Shown piece after piece: positions 47,029 through 60,463 of a stretch of 64,000 bases of DNA. Where the stretch lies: positions 6,324,337 to 6,388,336 of the forward strand of contig NZ_CP075169.1 in NCBI RefSeq assembly GCF_016865525.2. The letters run 5' to 3'. The notes under the pieces were generated by a model, which was not told the origin of the DNA, searched no databases, and saw only the letters and a list, made by a program, of their open reading frames with translations. The DNA is from Sodalis ligni (GTDB lineage: Bacteria > Pseudomonadota > Gammaproteobacteria > Enterobacterales > Enterobacteriaceae). Position numbers and translations under genes: made by a program. The number at the start of each line of letters is the position of its first letter. The first letter of the stretch is position 1.

Positions 47029-48570
47029 ATGCAACTGAATTCCACCGAAATCAGCGAACTGATCAAGCAGCGCATTGCTCAGTTCAATGTGGTGAGCGAA
47101 GCTCACAATGAAGGTACGATCGTTTCCGTGAGTGACGGTATTATCCGTATTCATGGTCTGGCTGAAGTGATGCAGGGCGAAATGATAGCACTGCCCGGCA
47201 ATCGCTTCGCCATTGCCCTTAACCTGGAACGCGACTCTGTCGGCGCCGTGGTGATGGGGCCTTATGAAGACCTGGCCGAAGGCCTGAAGGTCAAATGCAC
47301 CGGCCGTATTTTGGAAGTGCCGGTGGGTCGCGGCCTGTTGGGCCGCGTGGTGAATACCCTGGGCGCTCCCATTGACGGGAAAGGTCCGGTTGAAAATGAC
47401 GGTTTCTCCGCGGTCGAGGCGATTGCCCCGGGCGTTATCGAACGTCAATCCGTCGATGAGCCGGTACAGACCGGTTATAAATCCGTCGACGCCATGATTC
47501 CTATCGGTCGCGGACAACGCGAACTGATTATCGGCGACCGTCAGACCGGTAAATCCGCCCTGGCTATCGATGCGATTATCAACCAGCGCGATTCCGGCAT
47601 TAAATGCGTTTATGTCGCCATCGGCCAGAAAGCCTCCACCGTGGCTAACGTGGTGCGCAAACTGGAAGAACACGGCGCCCTGGCCAATACCATCGTTGTG
47701 GTGGCCACCGCGTCCGAATCCGCCGCTTTGCAATATCTGGCGCCGTATTCCGGCTGCGCCATGGGCGAATATTTCCGCGACCGCGGCGAAGATGCCCTGA
47801 TCATCTATGATGATTTGTCCAAACAGGCCGTGGCATACCGTCAAATTTCCCTGCTGCTCCGTCGTCCGCCAGGACGTGAAGCTTATCCTGGGGATGTATT
47901 CTATCTCCATTCCCGTTTGCTGGAACGGGCATCCCGCGTAAATGCCGAGTATGTTGAAGCGTATACCAAGGGTGAAGTGAAGGGCAAAACCGGTTCGCTG
48001 ACCGCATTACCGATCATCGAAACCCAGGCGGGTGACGTTTCAGCGTTTGTTCCGACCAACGTGATTTCCATCACCGACGGCCAGATCTTCCTGGAATCCA
48101 GCCTGTTCAACGCCGGTATTCGTCCTGCGGTAAACCCCGGTATTTCTGTATCTCGCGTGGGCGGTGCCGCTCAAACGAAGATCATGAAAAAACTGTCCGG
48201 CGGTATCCGTACAGCTCTGGCGCAGTACCGTGAATTGGCGGCCTTCTCCCAGTTCGCATCCGACCTGGATGAAGCTACCCGCAAACAGTTGAATCACGGT
48301 CAGAAAGTGACTGAATTGCTTAAACAGAAACAGTATGCGCCCATGTCGGTGGCTCAGCAGTCTCTGGTGCTGTTCGCGGCGGAACGCGGTTATTTGGAAG
48401 ACGTTGAACTGGCGAAAGTCGGTGATTTCGAAGCCGCGCTTGTAGCCTATGTTGACCGCGAACAAGGCGATTTGATGCAACAAATCAACCAGACCGGCGC
48501 TTATAACGATGATATCGAAGGCAAGCTGAAAGGCATCCTCGATAGCTTCAAGGCAACCCAGTCCTGGTAA
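47029..48570 (+). CDS. atpA: ATP synthase F1 subunit alpha
   Basis: A 513-residue non-catalytic nucleotide-binding subunit, E. coli length. P-loop GDRQTGKSA near residue 169 and the ATPase alpha/beta signature [14 protein letters not shown] near the C-terminal third. Starts 12 bases after atpH. Confidence 0.99.
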   Translation: MQLNSTEISELIKQRIAQFNVVSEAHNEGTIVSVSDGIIRIHGLAEVMQGEMIALPGNRFAIALNLERDSVGAVVMGPYEDLAEGLKVKCTGRILEVPVGRGLLGRVVNTLGAPIDGKGPVENDGFSAVEAIAPGVIERQSVDEPVQTGYKSVDAMIPIGRGQRELIIGDRQTGKSALAIDAIINQRDSGIKCVYVAIGQKASTVANVVRKLEEHGALANTIVVVATASESAALQYLAPYSGCAMGEYFRDRGEDALIIYDDLSKQAVAYRQISLLLRRPPGREAYPGDVFYLHSRLLERASRVNAEYVEAYTKGEVKGKTGSLTALPIIETQAGDVSAFVPTNVISITDGQIFLESSLFNAGIRPAVNPGISVSRVGGAAQTKIMKKLSGGIRTALAQYRELAAFSQFASDLDEATRKQLNHGQKVTELLKQKQYAPMSVAQQSLVLFAAERGYLEDVELAKVGDFEAALVAYVDREQGDLMQQINQTGAYNDDIEGKLKGILDSFKATQSW

Positions 48571-48620
48571 TGCGCCGCGGTCTGCTTCGGCGGGCCGCCA
48601 AGCTATGAGGAGGAGCAGAG

Positions 48621-49487
48621 ATGGCCAACGCAAAAGAAATACGTACCAAGATCGCCAGCGTACAGAACACGCAGAAGATCACCAAAGCGATGGAGATGGT
48701 TTCCGCTTCTAAAATGCGAAAATCTCAAGATCGCATGGCGGCCAGCCGTCCTTATGCAGAAACGATGCGTAATGTGATTGGTCACCTTGCTTTGGGAAAT
48801 CTGGAATATAAACACCCCTACCTGGAAGAACGCAAGGTTAAGCGCGTCGGGTATCTGGTGGTTTCCACCGACCGTGGTCTGGCCGGCGGTCTGAACATTA
48901 ACCTGTTCAAAAAAGTGCTGACGGATATGAAGGGCTGGAGCGAGAAAGGCGTTGAATCCGAACTGGCTGTTATCGGATCCAAAGGCGTCTCTTTCTTCAA
49001 TGCCATCGGCAGTAAAGTTGTCGCCCAGGTCACCGGTATGGGGGATAACCCCACCTTGTCGGAACTGATCGGTCCGGTAAAAGTCATGCTGCAGGCCTAT
49101 GACGAAGGCCGTCTTGATAAGCTCTATATTGTCAGCAATAAATTCATTAACACCATGTCCCAGGTTCCGCAGCTTTTGCAGGTTTTACCCCTGCCGCCCG
49201 CGGAAGACGATGAAAATCTGAAGAAAAAAACCTGGGATTATCTGTATGAACCTGATCCCAAGTCCCTTTTGGATACGCTGCTGCGTCGTTATGTGGAATC
49301 TCAGGTTTATCAGGGCGTCGTTGAAAATCTGGCCAGTGAACAGGCCGCGCGCATGGTGGCGATGAAAGCTGCAACGGACAACGGCAGCAGTCTCATTAAA
49401 GAACTGCAGCTGGTTTACAATAAGGCTCGTCAATTCAGCATCACTCAGGAAATCACCGAGATCGTTTCGGGAGCCGCCGCAGTTTAG
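48621..49487 (+). CDS. atpG: ATP synthase F1 subunit gamma
   Basis: A 288-residue rotor shaft. The N-terminal helix [21 protein letters not shown] and C-terminal helix [21 protein letters not shown] form the coiled coil inside the alpha3-beta3 hexamer. Confidence 0.98.
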   Translation: MANAKEIRTKIASVQNTQKITKAMEMVSASKMRKSQDRMAASRPYAETMRNVIGHLALGNLEYKHPYLEERKVKRVGYLVVSTDRGLAGGLNINLFKKVLTDMKGWSEKGVESELAVIGSKGVSFFNAIGSKVVAQVTGMGDNPTLSELIGPVKVMLQAYDEGRLDKLYIVSNKFINTMSQVPQLLQVLPLPPAEDDENLKKKTWDYLYEPDPKSLLDTLLRRYVESQVYQGVVENLASEQAARMVAMKAATDNGSSLIKELQLVYNKARQFSITQEITEIVSGAAAV

Positions 49488-49492
49488 GTTAG

Positions 49493-50920
<1,428 letters not shown>

Positions 50921-50921
50921 T

Positions 50922-51344
50922 ATGGCTGCAAATACTTACCATCTGGATGTCGTCAGCGCGGAACAGAAAATGTTCTCCGGGCTGGTGGAAAAAATCCAGG
51001 TGACGGGGAGCGAAGGCGAGCTGGGTATTTATCCCGGTCATGCCCCGCTGCTCACTGCCATTAAGCCCGGTATGGTGCGTATCGTTAAAGAGCACAGCGA
51101 AGAAGAGTACATTTACCTGTCCGGTGGTGTGCTCGAGGTGCAACCCAGCATCGTTACCGTGCTTGCCGATACCGCTATTCGAGGCAAAGATCTGGATGAA
51201 GCGAGAGCGATGGAATCCAAGCGCATGGCGGAAGAGCATATCAATAATTCCCACGGCGACGTGGATTATGCTCAAGCCTCGGCTGAATTGTCGCGGGCTA
51301 TGGCTAAATTGCGGGTTATTGAATTAACCAAACGGTCCATGTAA
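50922..51344 (+). CDS. atpC: ATP synthase F1 subunit epsilon
   Basis: A 140-residue subunit: N-terminal beta sandwich ([39 protein letters not shown]) and a C-terminal helical hairpin that inhibits the enzyme. Last gene of the operon, followed by a strong terminator. Confidence 0.98.
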   Translation: MAANTYHLDVVSAEQKMFSGLVEKIQVTGSEGELGIYPGHAPLLTAIKPGMVRIVKEHSEEEYIYLSGGVLEVQPSIVTVLADTAIRGKDLDEARAMESKRMAEEHINNSHGDVDYAQASAELSRAMAKLRVIELTKRSM

Positions 51345-51360
51345 TCAAGTCATCATCCAT

Positions 51361-51391
51361 AAAAGGCCGGTCAACATGACCGGCCTTTTTT
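51361..51391 (+). terminator. Terminator of the atp operon
   Basis: A 13-bp perfect stem (51361-51373 with 51377-51389, 3-base loop) with a U-rich tail, 17 bases after atpC. Confidence 0.95.
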
Positions 51392-51699
51392 ATTAAGGAG
51401 CCAGAAAATGTCCTTGATAGCGAATCTCAGTCACCTTTGCCGTCAGGTAAGGTTCTTAATTTCAGCCGCAAAATAAGTACGGCCTCCGAATCTCCCTATG
51501 GGGCCGCCATTGCTGTCAAAATAGCCTTTAATTTCCCTTCTTTTGCCCACGGATTGTTCAGCAGGCCCGGTTAAGGTTAATATTTTAGCTGGTACGGGTA
51601 TTCTGCGGCCATATTGCATTTTTCTGACCAAAATATGTAGTAATCCCTGTTATGAACGGGTTTACTTTCGTCTATTGAATTTGATTCATCAGGATAGTT
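51392..51699. other. Intergenic region atpC-glmU
   Basis: About 310 bases. A 62-codon minus-strand ORF (51443-51631, MVRKMQYGRRIPVPA...FAAEIKNLT) resembles nothing I know and lacks a clear ribosome site. The glmU promoter should lie in the right half. The interval is similar in length to that of E. coli. Confidence 0.5.
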
Positions 51700-53079
51700 A
51701 TGTCGAATCGAGCAATGAGCGTGGTGATACTTGCCGCGGGTAAAGGCACCCGCATGTATTCTGATCTGCCTAAGGTGTTGCACCCCCTGGCGGGAAAACC
51801 GCTGATTAGCCATGTTATCGATGCCGTTAGTACGCTAAACACCGAACATATCCATCTGGTTTACGGTCATGGCGGCGAATTATTACGGGAGAGGCTGGCG
51901 GACGGCGGTTCCCGATTGAGCTGGGTGCTGCAATCCGAGCAGCGTGGCACGGGACACGCGGTACAGCAGGCGCTGCCCTATTTGCTTGATGATGAAGATG
52001 TGCTGATCCTGTATGCCGATGTTCCGCTTATCGCTCCCGAGACCCTCAAGCGTTTGCTGGCGGCCAAACCGGACGGCGGTATCGGCCTGTTGACCGTGAC
52101 GCTGGACGATCCTTCCGGCTATGGGCGCATCGTGCGTGAAAACGGGCAGGTTACCGGCATCGTGGAGCAAAAGGATGCCTCGGAAGAGCAGCGCCGGATT
52201 AACGAAATCAATACCGGCATTATGGTGGCGGCGGGGGTGGATCTGAAGCGCTGGTTAGGTTCGCTGAACAATAATAATGTGCAGGGCGAGTATTACCTCA
52301 CCGACATCATCGCCATGGCCTGGCATGAAGGACGGCAAATCAATACCGTGCAGCCAGGGCGGCTGTGGGAAGTGGACGGTGTGAATAACCGCCGCCAGCT
52401 GGCGGTGCTGGAGCGGGCCTATCAGCAGCAGCTGGCGGAGGAGCTGTTGCTGGCCGGCGTCATGATTTGCGATCCGGCCCGCTTTGATCTGCGCGGTGAA
52501 CTCAGGCACGGACGCGACGTGACCATTGATACCAATGTGATTATCGAAGGCCGCGTGGCGCTGGGCAATAACGTGGTCATCGGCACAGGCTGTGTCCTGA
52601 AGGATTGCGATATCGGCGATAACGTGGTCATCAGCCCCTATTCGGTAATAGATGGCGCCATATTAAGCGCCAATGCCTCCGTCGGACCGTTTGCCCGGCT
52701 GCGTCCCGGTTCGGAACTGGGAGAAGGCGCCCATGTGGGCAACTTTGTCGAAATGAAAAAAGCCCGGCTCGGCAAAGGCTCGAAAGCCGGACATTTGAGT
52801 TATCTCGGTGATGCCGAGATTGGCGCCGCGGTGAATATCGGTGCCGGCACCATCACTTGTAATTATGACGGCGCCAATAAGCATCAGACTATCATCGGCG
52901 ATGACGTTTTTGTCGGTTCGGATACTCAACTGGTGGCACCGGTTACCGTAGCCAAGGGGGCGACCATCGCCGCTGGCACCACCATAACCTGCGATGTGGG
53001 TGAAAACGAGCTGGTGCTTAGCCGGGTGAAGCAAACGCATATCAGCGGCTGGCTGCGGCCGGTCAAGAAAAAAAAATAA
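51700..53079 (+). CDS. glmU: GlmU, bifunctional N-acetylglucosamine-1-P uridyltransferase / glucosamine-1-P acetyltransferase
   Basis: A 459-residue enzyme making UDP-GlcNAc for peptidoglycan and LPS. The N-terminal pyrophosphorylase domain has [18 protein letters not shown] near residue 12. The C-terminal left-handed beta helix has hexapeptide repeats and the catalytic segment [18 protein letters not shown]. The end, WLRPVKKKK, is typical. Confidence 0.98.
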   Translation: MSNRAMSVVILAAGKGTRMYSDLPKVLHPLAGKPLISHVIDAVSTLNTEHIHLVYGHGGELLRERLADGGSRLSWVLQSEQRGTGHAVQQALPYLLDDEDVLILYADVPLIAPETLKRLLAAKPDGGIGLLTVTLDDPSGYGRIVRENGQVTGIVEQKDASEEQRRINEINTGIMVAAGVDLKRWLGSLNNNNVQGEYYLTDIIAMAWHEGRQINTVQPGRLWEVDGVNNRRQLAVLERAYQQQLAEELLLAGVMICDPARFDLRGELRHGRDVTIDTNVIIEGRVALGNNVVIGTGCVLKDCDIGDNVVISPYSVIDGAILSANASVGPFARLRPGSELGEGAHVGNFVEMKKARLGKGSKAGHLSYLGDAEIGAAVNIGAGTITCNYDGANKHQTIIGDDVFVGSDTQLVAPVTVAKGATIAAGTTITCDVGENELVLSRVKQTHISGWLRPVKKKK

Positions 53080-53083
53080 TACA

Positions 53084-53149
53084 TACATCCTAAATAGTTC
53101 GAGTTGCAGGAAAGCCAACGCGCCTGCAACGTGAAGTATGACAGGTATA
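53084..53149. repeat. ERIC-like short palindromic repeat, copy 2
   Basis: ATACATCC...TTCGAGTTGCAGG and CCTGCAACGTGAAGTATGACAGGTATA form inverted arms around a 12-base centre, the ends of an ERIC element with the interior deleted. It lies between glmU and glmS. Confidence 0.65.
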
Positions 53150-53252
53150 ACAATACCCCGCTCTACAGGCTCGGGGAAACCGGATAACCGGAATCGGTCG
53201 GATCAACGATATCGAAACGGCTCGTCAGGGCCGTTCATTAGGAATAACACAG

Positions 53253-55085
53253 ATGTGTGGAATAGTAGGTGCAGTAGCCCAACGTGATATTGCTGAAATA
53301 CTGTTGGAGGGGTTACGCCGGCTGGAATATCGCGGCTATGATTCCGCGGGTTTGGCGGTGGTGGATAATCAGGGACAGTTGCAGCGTCTGCGCCGGGTAG
53401 GCAAGGTCAGCGCGCTGTCCCGGGCGGTGGAGGAACATCCCCTGGCCGGAGGCACCGGGATAGCCCATACACGTTGGGCCACCCACGGCGAGCCGTCGGA
53501 ATCCAATGCTCACCCCCATGTCTCGGAACATATCGTGGTGGTGCATAACGGTATCATTGAAAATTTTGAATCCCTGCGCAGTGGCTTGATAGAACGGGGA
53601 TACCGTTTCGCTTCCGAAACCGATACCGAAGTGATCGCCCATCTGGTCCATTGGGAACAGTCGCAGCACGGCGGTACGCTGGCGGAAGTGGTATTGCGGG
53701 TTATCCCGCAACTACGCGGCGCTTACGGCACGGTTATCATGGACAGTAAAGACCCCAGCGTGCTGGTGGCCGCACGTTCGGGCAGTCCGCTGGTGATAGG
53801 TCGCGGCGTGGGTGAGAATTTCCTGGCTTCCGATCAGTTGGCCCTGTTGCCGGTCACCCGGCGCTTTATCTTTTTGGAGGAAGGGGACGTTGCCGAAGTC
53901 ACTCGCCGTACCGTGCGGGTGTGGGACATCCAGGGCAATCCGGTGGAACGGGAAGAGATTGAATCCCAGGTGAAATACGATGCCGGTGATAAAGGCCTCT
54001 ATCGCCATTACATGCAAAAAGAGATTTTTGAACAGCCGCAGGCCATCAAAAATGCTCTGGAAGGCCGGTTCACTCACGGCGAAGTGACCCTGCCGGAGTT
54101 GGGCGAAGAGGGGAACAAGCTGTTATCGCAGGTGAAATATGTTCAGATTATCGCCTGCGGAACCTCCTTTCATTCCGCCATGGTGGCGCGCTATTGGTTT
54201 GAAGCGCTGGCCGGCATGCCCTGCGATGTGGAAATCGCTTCTGAATTCCGTTATCGAAAATCCGCCGTGCGGCCCGGCAGTCTGCTTATTACCCTTTCCC
54301 AGTCGGGCGAAACCGCCGATACCCTGGCGGCGTTGCGTCTGACCAAAGGCCTCGGTTATCTGGGGTCGCTTGCGGTGTGTAACGTGCCAGGTTCGTCACT
54401 GGTGCGGGAGTCCGATTTAGCGCTGATGACCAAAGCCGGCACCGAAATCGGCGTGGCGTCCACCAAGGCCTTCACGACTCAGCTCACGGTGCTGCTGATG
54501 CTGGTGGCCCGTATCGGCCGACTGCGGGGCATTGACGGGGAGGTTGAGCGGCAGATTGTTCATGCCCTACAGGCCCTGCCGGCGCGCATTGAGCAAATGC
54601 TGGCGCTGGATAAGACCATCGAAGCGCTGGCGGAAGGATTTATGGATAAACATCACGCCCTGTTCCTGGGACGGGGAGCTTTATATCCTATCGCCATGGA
54701 AGGAGCGCTGAAGTTGAAGGAAATATCTTATATCCATGCCGAAGCCTATGCCGCGGGTGAATTAAAACACGGTCCGCTGGCGCTTATTGATAGCGAAATG
54801 CCGGTTGTCGTGGTGGCGCCAAATAACGAGTTACTGGAAAAACTGAAATCAAATATTGAGGAAGTCCGCGCCCGGGGCGGCCAACTCTATGTCTTTGCCG
54901 ATCAGGACGCCGGTTTTATCGATGACGACACCATGACGATAATTCCGTTGCCCCATGTGGAGGATATCGTTGCGCCGATTTATTACAGTGTCCCCTTGCA
55001 GCTATTAGCCTATCACGTAGCTTTGATCAAAGGCACCGATGTTGATCAACCGCGTAATTTGGCGAAATCAGTTACTGTCGAATGA
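53253..55085 (+). CDS. glmS: GlmS, glutamine:fructose-6-phosphate aminotransferase
   Basis: A 610-residue enzyme of amino-sugar synthesis. The N-terminal Ntn glutaminase has Cys2 as nucleophile ([12 protein letters not shown]), followed by two SIS isomerase domains ([19 protein letters not shown]-terminal [12 protein letters not shown]). In enterics glmS mRNA is controlled by GlmY/GlmZ sRNAs; a 173-base glmU-glmS gap leaves room for that site. Confidence 0.99.
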   Translation: MCGIVGAVAQRDIAEILLEGLRRLEYRGYDSAGLAVVDNQGQLQRLRRVGKVSALSRAVEEHPLAGGTGIAHTRWATHGEPSESNAHPHVSEHIVVVHNGIIENFESLRSGLIERGYRFASETDTEVIAHLVHWEQSQHGGTLAEVVLRVIPQLRGAYGTVIMDSKDPSVLVAARSGSPLVIGRGVGENFLASDQLALLPVTRRFIFLEEGDVAEVTRRTVRVWDIQGNPVEREEIESQVKYDAGDKGLYRHYMQKEIFEQPQAIKNALEGRFTHGEVTLPELGEEGNKLLSQVKYVQIIACGTSFHSAMVARYWFEALAGMPCDVEIASEFRYRKSAVRPGSLLITLSQSGETADTLAALRLTKGLGYLGSLAVCNVPGSSLVRESDLALMTKAGTEIGVASTKAFTTQLTVLLMLVARIGRLRGIDGEVERQIVHALQALPARIEQMLALDKTIEALAEGFMDKHHALFLGRGALYPIAMEGALKLKEISYIHAEAYAAGELKHGPLALIDSEMPVVVVAPNNELLEKLKSNIEEVRARGGQLYVFADQDAGFIDDDTMTIIPLPHVEDIVAPIYYSVPLQLLAYHVALIKGTDVDQPRNLAKSVTVE

Positions 55086-55098
55086 TAATCTAACATCC

Positions 55099-55123
55099 GC
55101 AGCCTATATGAGGGCTGCTTTTA
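55099..55123 (+). terminator. glmS terminator 1
   Basis: Stem GCAGCC/GGCTGC (55099-55104 with 55113-55118) followed by UUUUAU, 13 bases after glmS. Confidence 0.8.
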
Positions 55124-55141
55124 TAATCTGTAGCTGAATAG

Positions 55142-55176
55142 ATCCGGTATGCTCTTCAAAAGCATACCGGATTTTT
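55142..55176 (+). terminator. glmS terminator 2
   Basis: A 12-bp perfect stem (55142-55153 with 55161-55172) and a run of U residues. Tandem with terminator 1, insulating the pst operon. Confidence 0.9.
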
Positions 55177-55443
55177 CAGGCCAAAATCGTTATCTAACGG
55201 ATTTATCGAAACCGCCGATACTTAGGGCCGTTTTTTCGTTGTTTATCAGAACCAGGCTTCCCGCATTGCCCCGACATTAAAGGAATCAAGGTGCTTTAAT
55301 CTTAACAAGTAAAAGAGAATTGCCGTTCTATGTTGGTGGTTGTGCATTCCCAACATCATGAGCAATGACATCCTATATTCATAATTCGCTTGGCACCGCA
55401 GCCAATCCTAACTATATTTGAATCGCGTATTTTAGAATGAATC

Positions 55444-55461
55444 CAGTCATAAAATGTCACA
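55444..55461 (+). promoter_or_regulatory. Pho box 1 upstream of pstS
   Basis: CAGTCATAAAATGTCACA matches the PhoB half-site pattern CTGTCAT-A-rich-CTGTCAY. Aligns with the pstS control region of E. coli. Confidence 0.88.
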
Positions 55462-55464
55462 TTA

Positions 55465-55482
55465 CTGACATGTGACTGTCAC
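55465..55482 (+). promoter_or_regulatory. Pho box 2 upstream of pstS
   Basis: CTGACATGTGACTGTCAC, 21 bases from box 1. A TATAAT -10 element follows at 55513-55518, with PhoB replacing the -35 contact. Confidence 0.88.
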
Positions 55483-55565
55483 CTAATTGTCCTATTTTCC
55501 TTCCTGCAGCTCTATAATTAAAGAAAGCGGCCTCTGGCCGATTTTAATATCCCACAGGAGGGATT

Positions 55566-56604
55566 ATGAAACAGATGCATACAGCCGTTGCCAGCCTTGT
55601 TGCAGCTACATTCGCCTTGGCGAGTTTTTCTTCGTTTGCTGCTGCCAGTCTGACCGGCGCCGGCGGTACTTTCCCTGCCCCGGTTTATGCTAAATGGGCC
55701 GACACGTACCAAAAGAAACCGGCACTAAAGTCAACTATCAAGGTATCGGTTCCTCTGGCGGCATTAAACAAATTGAAGCGAATACCGTTGATTTCGGCGC
55801 ATCCGACGCCCCTTTAAGCGATGCTGATCTAAAATCAAACGGCCTGTTCCAGTTTCCCACCGTTATCGGCGGGGTCGTGATGGCGGTGAATATCCCCGGC
55901 ATCAAATCCGGCCAGCTGACCCTGGACGGCCATACCCTGGGTGAAATCTATCTGGGTAATATCAAAAATGGAACGACCCGGCCATCACCAAACTTAATCC
56001 GGGCGTTAAGCTGCCCGACCAGAATATCGCCGTGGTTCGCCGCGCTGACGGTTCGGGTACTTCTTATGTCTTCACCAGCTATCTGGCCAAAGTCAATGAT
56101 TCCTGGAAACAGAAGATTGGCGCGGGCTCCACTGTTAACTGGCCGGTGGGACTGGGCGGTAAAGGCAATGACGGCGTAGCCGCTTTCGTTCAGCGTTTAC
56201 CCGGCGCCATCGGTTATGTTGAATATGCTTACGCCAAGCAAAACAACCTGCCTTACACCAAGCTTATCTCCGCCGACGGCAAGCCGGTCGTGCCGAATCA
56301 GGATAACTTCAGCAACGCGGCCAAGGGCGCTAACTGGAAGGAAACGTTCGCTCAAGACCTGACCAATCAGAAAGGCGATAATGCTTGGCCTATCACCTCC
56401 ACAACCTTCATAATGATACACACCGCGCAGACCAAGCCGGAACAGGCGAAGGAAGTCTTCAAATTCTTCGACTGGGCTTATAACAAGGGCGGTGAGCAGG
56501 CCAATGCCCTTGACTATGCTACCCTGCCCAAAGACGTAGTTGCCCAGATTCGCGCCGCATGGAAAGCGAATATCAAAGACACCAACGGTAATGCGCTGTA
56601 CTAA
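55566..56604 (+). pseudogene. pstS: PstS, periplasmic phosphate-binding protein, two frameshifts
   Basis: Three frames together encode a full PstS: signal peptide ([28 protein letters not shown]), phosphate-binding [37 protein letters not shown], and [16 protein letters not shown] to the end [13 protein letters not shown]. One base is missing from the A run at 55711-55714, and one from the A run at 55964-55968, compared with the reading frame required by E. coli PstS. As written, translation ends at 55817 after 83 residues. PstS delivers phosphate to PstCAB, so the operon would lack its receptor. Two identical-type indels also fit homopolymer sequencing error. Confidence 0.93.
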
Positions 56605-56666
56605 GCAAATGTGTTTCTTCCCTTCCTTGATGGGAAGGGAATACGAACCCACTGAAAGAGTATCCT

Positions 56667-57626
56667 ATGGCTGACAATATGCCGGTACAGCATGCCCCCG
56701 GTAAAAAAGGCGACCTGATTTTCGGTACGTTGGTCAGACTTGCCGCCCTCATTACGCTGTTAATGTTGGGCGGCATTATCGTCTCGCTGATTGTTGCCTC
56801 ATGGCCGAGCATCGAAAAGTTCGGTTTTGCATTTCTCTGGACCAAGGAGTGGGATCCACCCGGCGAGCAGTTTGGCGCGCTGGTGCCCATTTACGGTACG
56901 CTGGTAACCTCTTTCATTGCTTTGCTGATAGCCGTGCCGGTGAGTTTCGGCATCGCGCTGTTTCTGACTGAATTGGCGCCTGCCTGGTTAAAAAGACCGC
57001 TTGGCGTGGCCATTGAATTATTGGCTGCCATCCCGAGCATTGTTTACGGCATGTGGGGCCTGTTTGTCTTCGCACCGCTCTTCGCTCAATATTTCCAACA
57101 ACCCCTGGGCGACGTATTGTCCAATATTCCCTTTGTCGGAGTATTGTTTCAGGGACCGGCGTTCGGCATAGGTATTCTGGCGGCGGGCATTATCCTGGCC
57201 ATTATGATCATTCCCTATATTGCCGCCGTGATGCGCGATGTGTTCGAGCAAACGCCGGTAATGATGAAAGAGTCGGCCTACGGGATCGGCTGCACCACTT
57301 GGGAAGTTATCTGGCGCATCGTGCTGCCTTTCACCAAAAACGGCGTTATCGGCGGCGTTATGCTGGGCCTGGGGCGTGCGTTGGGCGAGACCATGGCGGT
57401 GACGTTTATTATCGGCAATACCAACCAGTTAACCAGTATTTCCCTGTTTATGCCCGGCAACAGCATCACCTCGGCGCTGGCGAATGAATTCGCGGAAGCG
57501 TCGGCCGGCCTGCATACCGCGGCGCTGATGGAACTGGGGCTGATTCTTTTTGTTATCACCTTTATCGTCTTGGCCTGCTCCAAGTTCATGATCATGCGTT
57601 TGGCGAAAAATGAGGGCGTGAAATAA
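56667..57626 (+). CDS. pstC: PstC, phosphate ABC transporter permease
   Basis: A 319-residue inner-membrane permease with six transmembrane segments and the EAA loop [20 protein letters not shown] contacting PstB. Forms the channel with PstA for high-affinity phosphate import. Its stop overlaps the pstA start by one base. Confidence 0.98.
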   Translation: MADNMPVQHAPGKKGDLIFGTLVRLAALITLLMLGGIIVSLIVASWPSIEKFGFAFLWTKEWDPPGEQFGALVPIYGTLVTSFIALLIAVPVSFGIALFLTELAPAWLKRPLGVAIELLAAIPSIVYGMWGLFVFAPLFAQYFQQPLGDVLSNIPFVGVLFQGPAFGIGILAAGIILAIMIIPYIAAVMRDVFEQTPVMMKESAYGIGCTTWEVIWRIVLPFTKNGVIGGVMLGLGRALGETMAVTFIIGNTNQLTSISLFMPGNSITSALANEFAEASAGLHTAALMELGLILFVITFIVLACSKFMIMRLAKNEGVK

Positions 57627-58519
57627 TGGCCACTGTCGAACATCAGATGACCCATACCCCCTCGCAAATGGAAGCCCGGCGTAAAAGACAGGCCTGGCGC
57701 CGCCAGAAAAACCGGTTGGCGCTGTTTTTATCGCTCATCACCATGGCGTTCGGCCTGTTTTGGCTCTGCTGGATTTTATTGACTACGTTAAGCCGCGGTT
57801 TCGAGGGATTGTCGTGGTCTTTGTTCACCGAAATGACCCCGCCGCCCAATACCGCCGGCGGCGGTCTGGCCAATGCCCTGGCGGGCAGCGGCTTATTGAT
57901 CCTCTGGGCGACTATCGCCGGCACGCCGCTGGGCATAATGGCCGGGATTTACCTGGCGGAATACGGACGTAAATCCTTTCTGGCGGAGGTGATTCGGTTT
58001 ATCAACGATATCCTGCTGTCCGCGCCTTCCATTGTTATCGGTCTGTTTGTTTACACCCTGGTGGTGGCGAAAATGGAGCATTTCTCCGGCTGGGCCGGCG
58101 TGATTGCCCTGGCGCTTTTGCAGGTGCCCATCGTTATCCGCACCACGGAAAATATGATGCGGCTGGTGCCCGATACCATGCGTGAAGCCGCTTATGCCCT
58201 CGGCACGCCGAAATGGAAGATGATCTCAGCCATTACGTTCAAGGCGTCTATTTCGGGTGTTATCACCGGCGTGCTGCTTGCGGTGGCGCGTATCGCCGGC
58301 GAGACGGCGCCGCTGCTGTTTACGTCGCTCTCCAACCAGTTCTGGAGCACTGACCTGATGCAGCCCATCGCCAACCTTCCGGTCACCATATTCAAGTTCG
58401 CCATGAGTCCGTTTCCCGAATGGCAACAGCTGGCTTGGGTAGGGGTATTGCTGATTACCCTGTGCGTTTTGCTGTTGAATATCATCGCACGGATCATTTT
58501 TGCCACAAAAACCAACTAA
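57626..58519 (+). CDS. pstA: PstA, phosphate ABC transporter permease
   Basis: A 297-residue partner of PstC with six transmembrane segments and the EAA loop [20 protein letters not shown]. Overlapping start with pstC indicates coupled translation. Confidence 0.98.
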   Translation: MATVEHQMTHTPSQMEARRKRQAWRRQKNRLALFLSLITMAFGLFWLCWILLTTLSRGFEGLSWSLFTEMTPPPNTAGGGLANALAGSGLLILWATIAGTPLGIMAGIYLAEYGRKSFLAEVIRFINDILLSAPSIVIGLFVYTLVVAKMEHFSGWAGVIALALLQVPIVIRTTENMMRLVPDTMREAAYALGTPKWKMISAITFKASISGVITGVLLAVARIAGETAPLLFTSLSNQFWSTDLMQPIANLPVTIFKFAMSPFPEWQQLAWVGVLLITLCVLLLNIIARIIFATKTN

Positions 58520-58558
58520 GAGTCAGGCGCCGACGCGTCTTTGAAAGAGAGAGTGTGC

Positions 58559-59335
58559 ATGAGCAGGATAAACAACGCCACCGACAGCAAAATACAGGTC
58601 CGCGATCTGAATTTTTATTACGGCAAATTCCATGCGCTTAAAAATATCAGTCTTGATATTGCCCGTAATCAGGTGACAGCATTTATCGGTCCATCCGGTT
58701 GTGGCAAATCCACCCTGTTGCGCACCTTCAATAAAATGTACCAGCTTTATTCTGATCAGCGTGCGGAAGGGGAAATTCTGCTGGATGGGGAGAATATTCT
58801 TACCGATAAGCGCGACGTGTCTTTATTGCGCGCCCGCGTCGGTATGGTTTTTCAGAAACCGACGCCTTTCCCTATGTCAATTTATGACAATATCGCCTTC
58901 GGGGTGCGTTTATTTGAGAAGCTGTCCAGAACGGAAATGGAAGAACGGGTACAGTGGTCGCTGACAAAGGCGGCGCTGTGGAACGAGACCAAAGACAAGC
59001 TGCACCAAAGCGGCTACAGCCTGTCCGGCGGTCAGCAGCAACGTTTATGTATTGCGCGGGGCATTGCCATCCGGCCGGATGTTTTGTTGTTGGATGAGCC
59101 CTGTTCCGCGTTGGATCCTATCTCCACCGGGCGCATTGAAGAGCTGATTTCAGAATTGAAAACGGACTACACCGTGGTGATTGTCACTCATAATATGCAA
59201 CAGGCAGCGCGTTGCTCGGATCACACGGCATTTATGTATCTCGGCGAGTTAATCGAATACAGCGATACTGACAGTATCTTTACCGCTCCAAAGAATAAAC
59301 AAACCGAAGATTATATTACTGGCCGCTATGGTTAA
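58559..59335 (+). CDS. pstB: PstB, phosphate ABC transporter ATPase
   Basis: A 258-residue ATPase with Walker [10 protein letters not shown], signature [14 protein letters not shown], Walker [13 protein letters not shown] and the switch histidine VTHNM. The ATG at 58559 ([22 protein letters not shown]) is chosen over an in-frame TTG at 58541 because it matches the family length and has GAGAGAG upstream. Confidence 0.98.
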   Translation: MSRINNATDSKIQVRDLNFYYGKFHALKNISLDIARNQVTAFIGPSGCGKSTLLRTFNKMYQLYSDQRAEGEILLDGENILTDKRDVSLLRARVGMVFQKPTPFPMSIYDNIAFGVRLFEKLSRTEMEERVQWSLTKAALWNETKDKLHQSGYSLSGGQQQRLCIARGIAIRPDVLLLDEPCSALDPISTGRIEELISELKTDYTVVIVTHNMQQAARCSDHTAFMYLGELIEYSDTDSIFTAPKNKQTEDYITGRYG

Positions 59336-59349
59336 TCACGGGATATATC

Positions 59350-60129
59350 ATGGAAAATCTGAATCTTAATAAACATATCTCCGGCCAGTTTAACGCTGAA
59401 CTGGAGCACATCCGCACTCAGGTCATGGCCATGGGCGGTCTGGTGGAGCAACAGCTCACCGACGCCATCAGCGCCATGCACAGTCAGGATGAGGAGCTGG
59501 CCAAACGGGTAGTGGCCGGCGACGTTAAAGTGAATATGATGGAAGTGTCCATTGATGAGGCCTGCGTGCGCATCATTGCCAAACGCCAGCCCACCGCCAG
59601 CGATTTGCGGCTGGTGATTTCCATCATCAAAACCATCTCCGAACTGGAGCGTATCGGCGACGGGGCTGACAAGATTTGCCGTACCGCCCTGGAAAAATAT
59701 TCCCAGCAGCACCTGCAGATGCTGGTGAGCCTGGAGTCGCTGGGCCGTCATACCATTCAAATGTTGCATGATGTTTTGGATGCGTTTGCCCGCATGGATT
59801 TGGATGAAGCCATCCGGATTTATCGGGAAGATAAAAAGGTGGATCAGGAATACGAGGGCATTGTCCGTCAGCTGATGACCTATATGATGGAAGATCCGCG
59901 CACCATACCGAGCGTACTCACCGCCCTCTTTTGCGCCCGATCCATTGAGCGTATCGGCGACCGCTGCCAGAATATTTGCGAATATATCTTTTACTTCGTC
60001 AAAGGACAGGATTTTCGCCATGTGGGCGGCGATGCGTTGGAAACATTGCTGACCGGTACCGGCAGGGATGTGCCCAAAGACCTAGCGGCGCAGGCGCCTG
60101 ATGAGAATCCCATCCCGCCGACAGAATAA
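59350..60129 (+). CDS. phoU: PhoU, negative regulator of the Pho regulon
   Basis: A 259-residue protein of two three-helix PhoU bundles with metal-binding E-x-x-x-D motifs ([25 protein letters not shown]). It links PstSCAB activity to PhoR, keeping PhoB off when phosphate is high. About 18 residues longer than E. coli PhoU through a proline-containing C-terminal tail (DENPIPPTE). With intact phoU but broken pstS, the Pho regulon could be constitutively active. Confidence 0.97.
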   Translation: MENLNLNKHISGQFNAELEHIRTQVMAMGGLVEQQLTDAISAMHSQDEELAKRVVAGDVKVNMMEVSIDEACVRIIAKRQPTASDLRLVISIIKTISELERIGDGADKICRTALEKYSQQHLQMLVSLESLGRHTIQMLHDVLDAFARMDLDEAIRIYREDKKVDQEYEGIVRQLMTYMMEDPRTIPSVLTALFCARSIERIGDRCQNICEYIFYFVKGQDFRHVGGDALETLLTGTGRDVPKDLAAQAPDENPIPPTE

Positions 60130-60463
60130 AGGTCACGGCTTACCATTGCTGATTATCAAACCTGTTGACCAGCAATGGGAGCTCCGCCCGTCGTGAGTTC
60201 ACCAGCCTTATCTTTGTTAAATGATTAAATGACCCGATCATATCAATGCCGCCGGCGTACGCTGTCCGTTACCACGGGCACCCAGCGTTAGATAATTGCA
60301 GCAAAATAGAAAATGGAAGCTAGGCTTTGCCTGTTGTCTATTGATTAATGCCTATTCTGATAATATTAAGACTTGTACCGTGAAATCACCTAAACGTTTT
60401 AGCATTTTGTCATTATATGTCACGGCAGAGATGGATAGGGTAATTAATACTTAAAGGATTATT
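60130..60463. other. Intergenic region after phoU
   Basis: About 330 bases. A hairpin CCATTGCTG...CAGCAATGG (60142-60180) could end the pst transcript although it lacks a U tract. The right half becomes AT-rich before the next ORF. No other feature seen. Confidence 0.5.

Noticed and set aside
51443..51631. 62-codon minus-strand ORF in the atpC-glmU gap
   Set aside because: No ribosome site, no family resemblance, and it sits in a regulatory interval of normal length; at most a remnant.
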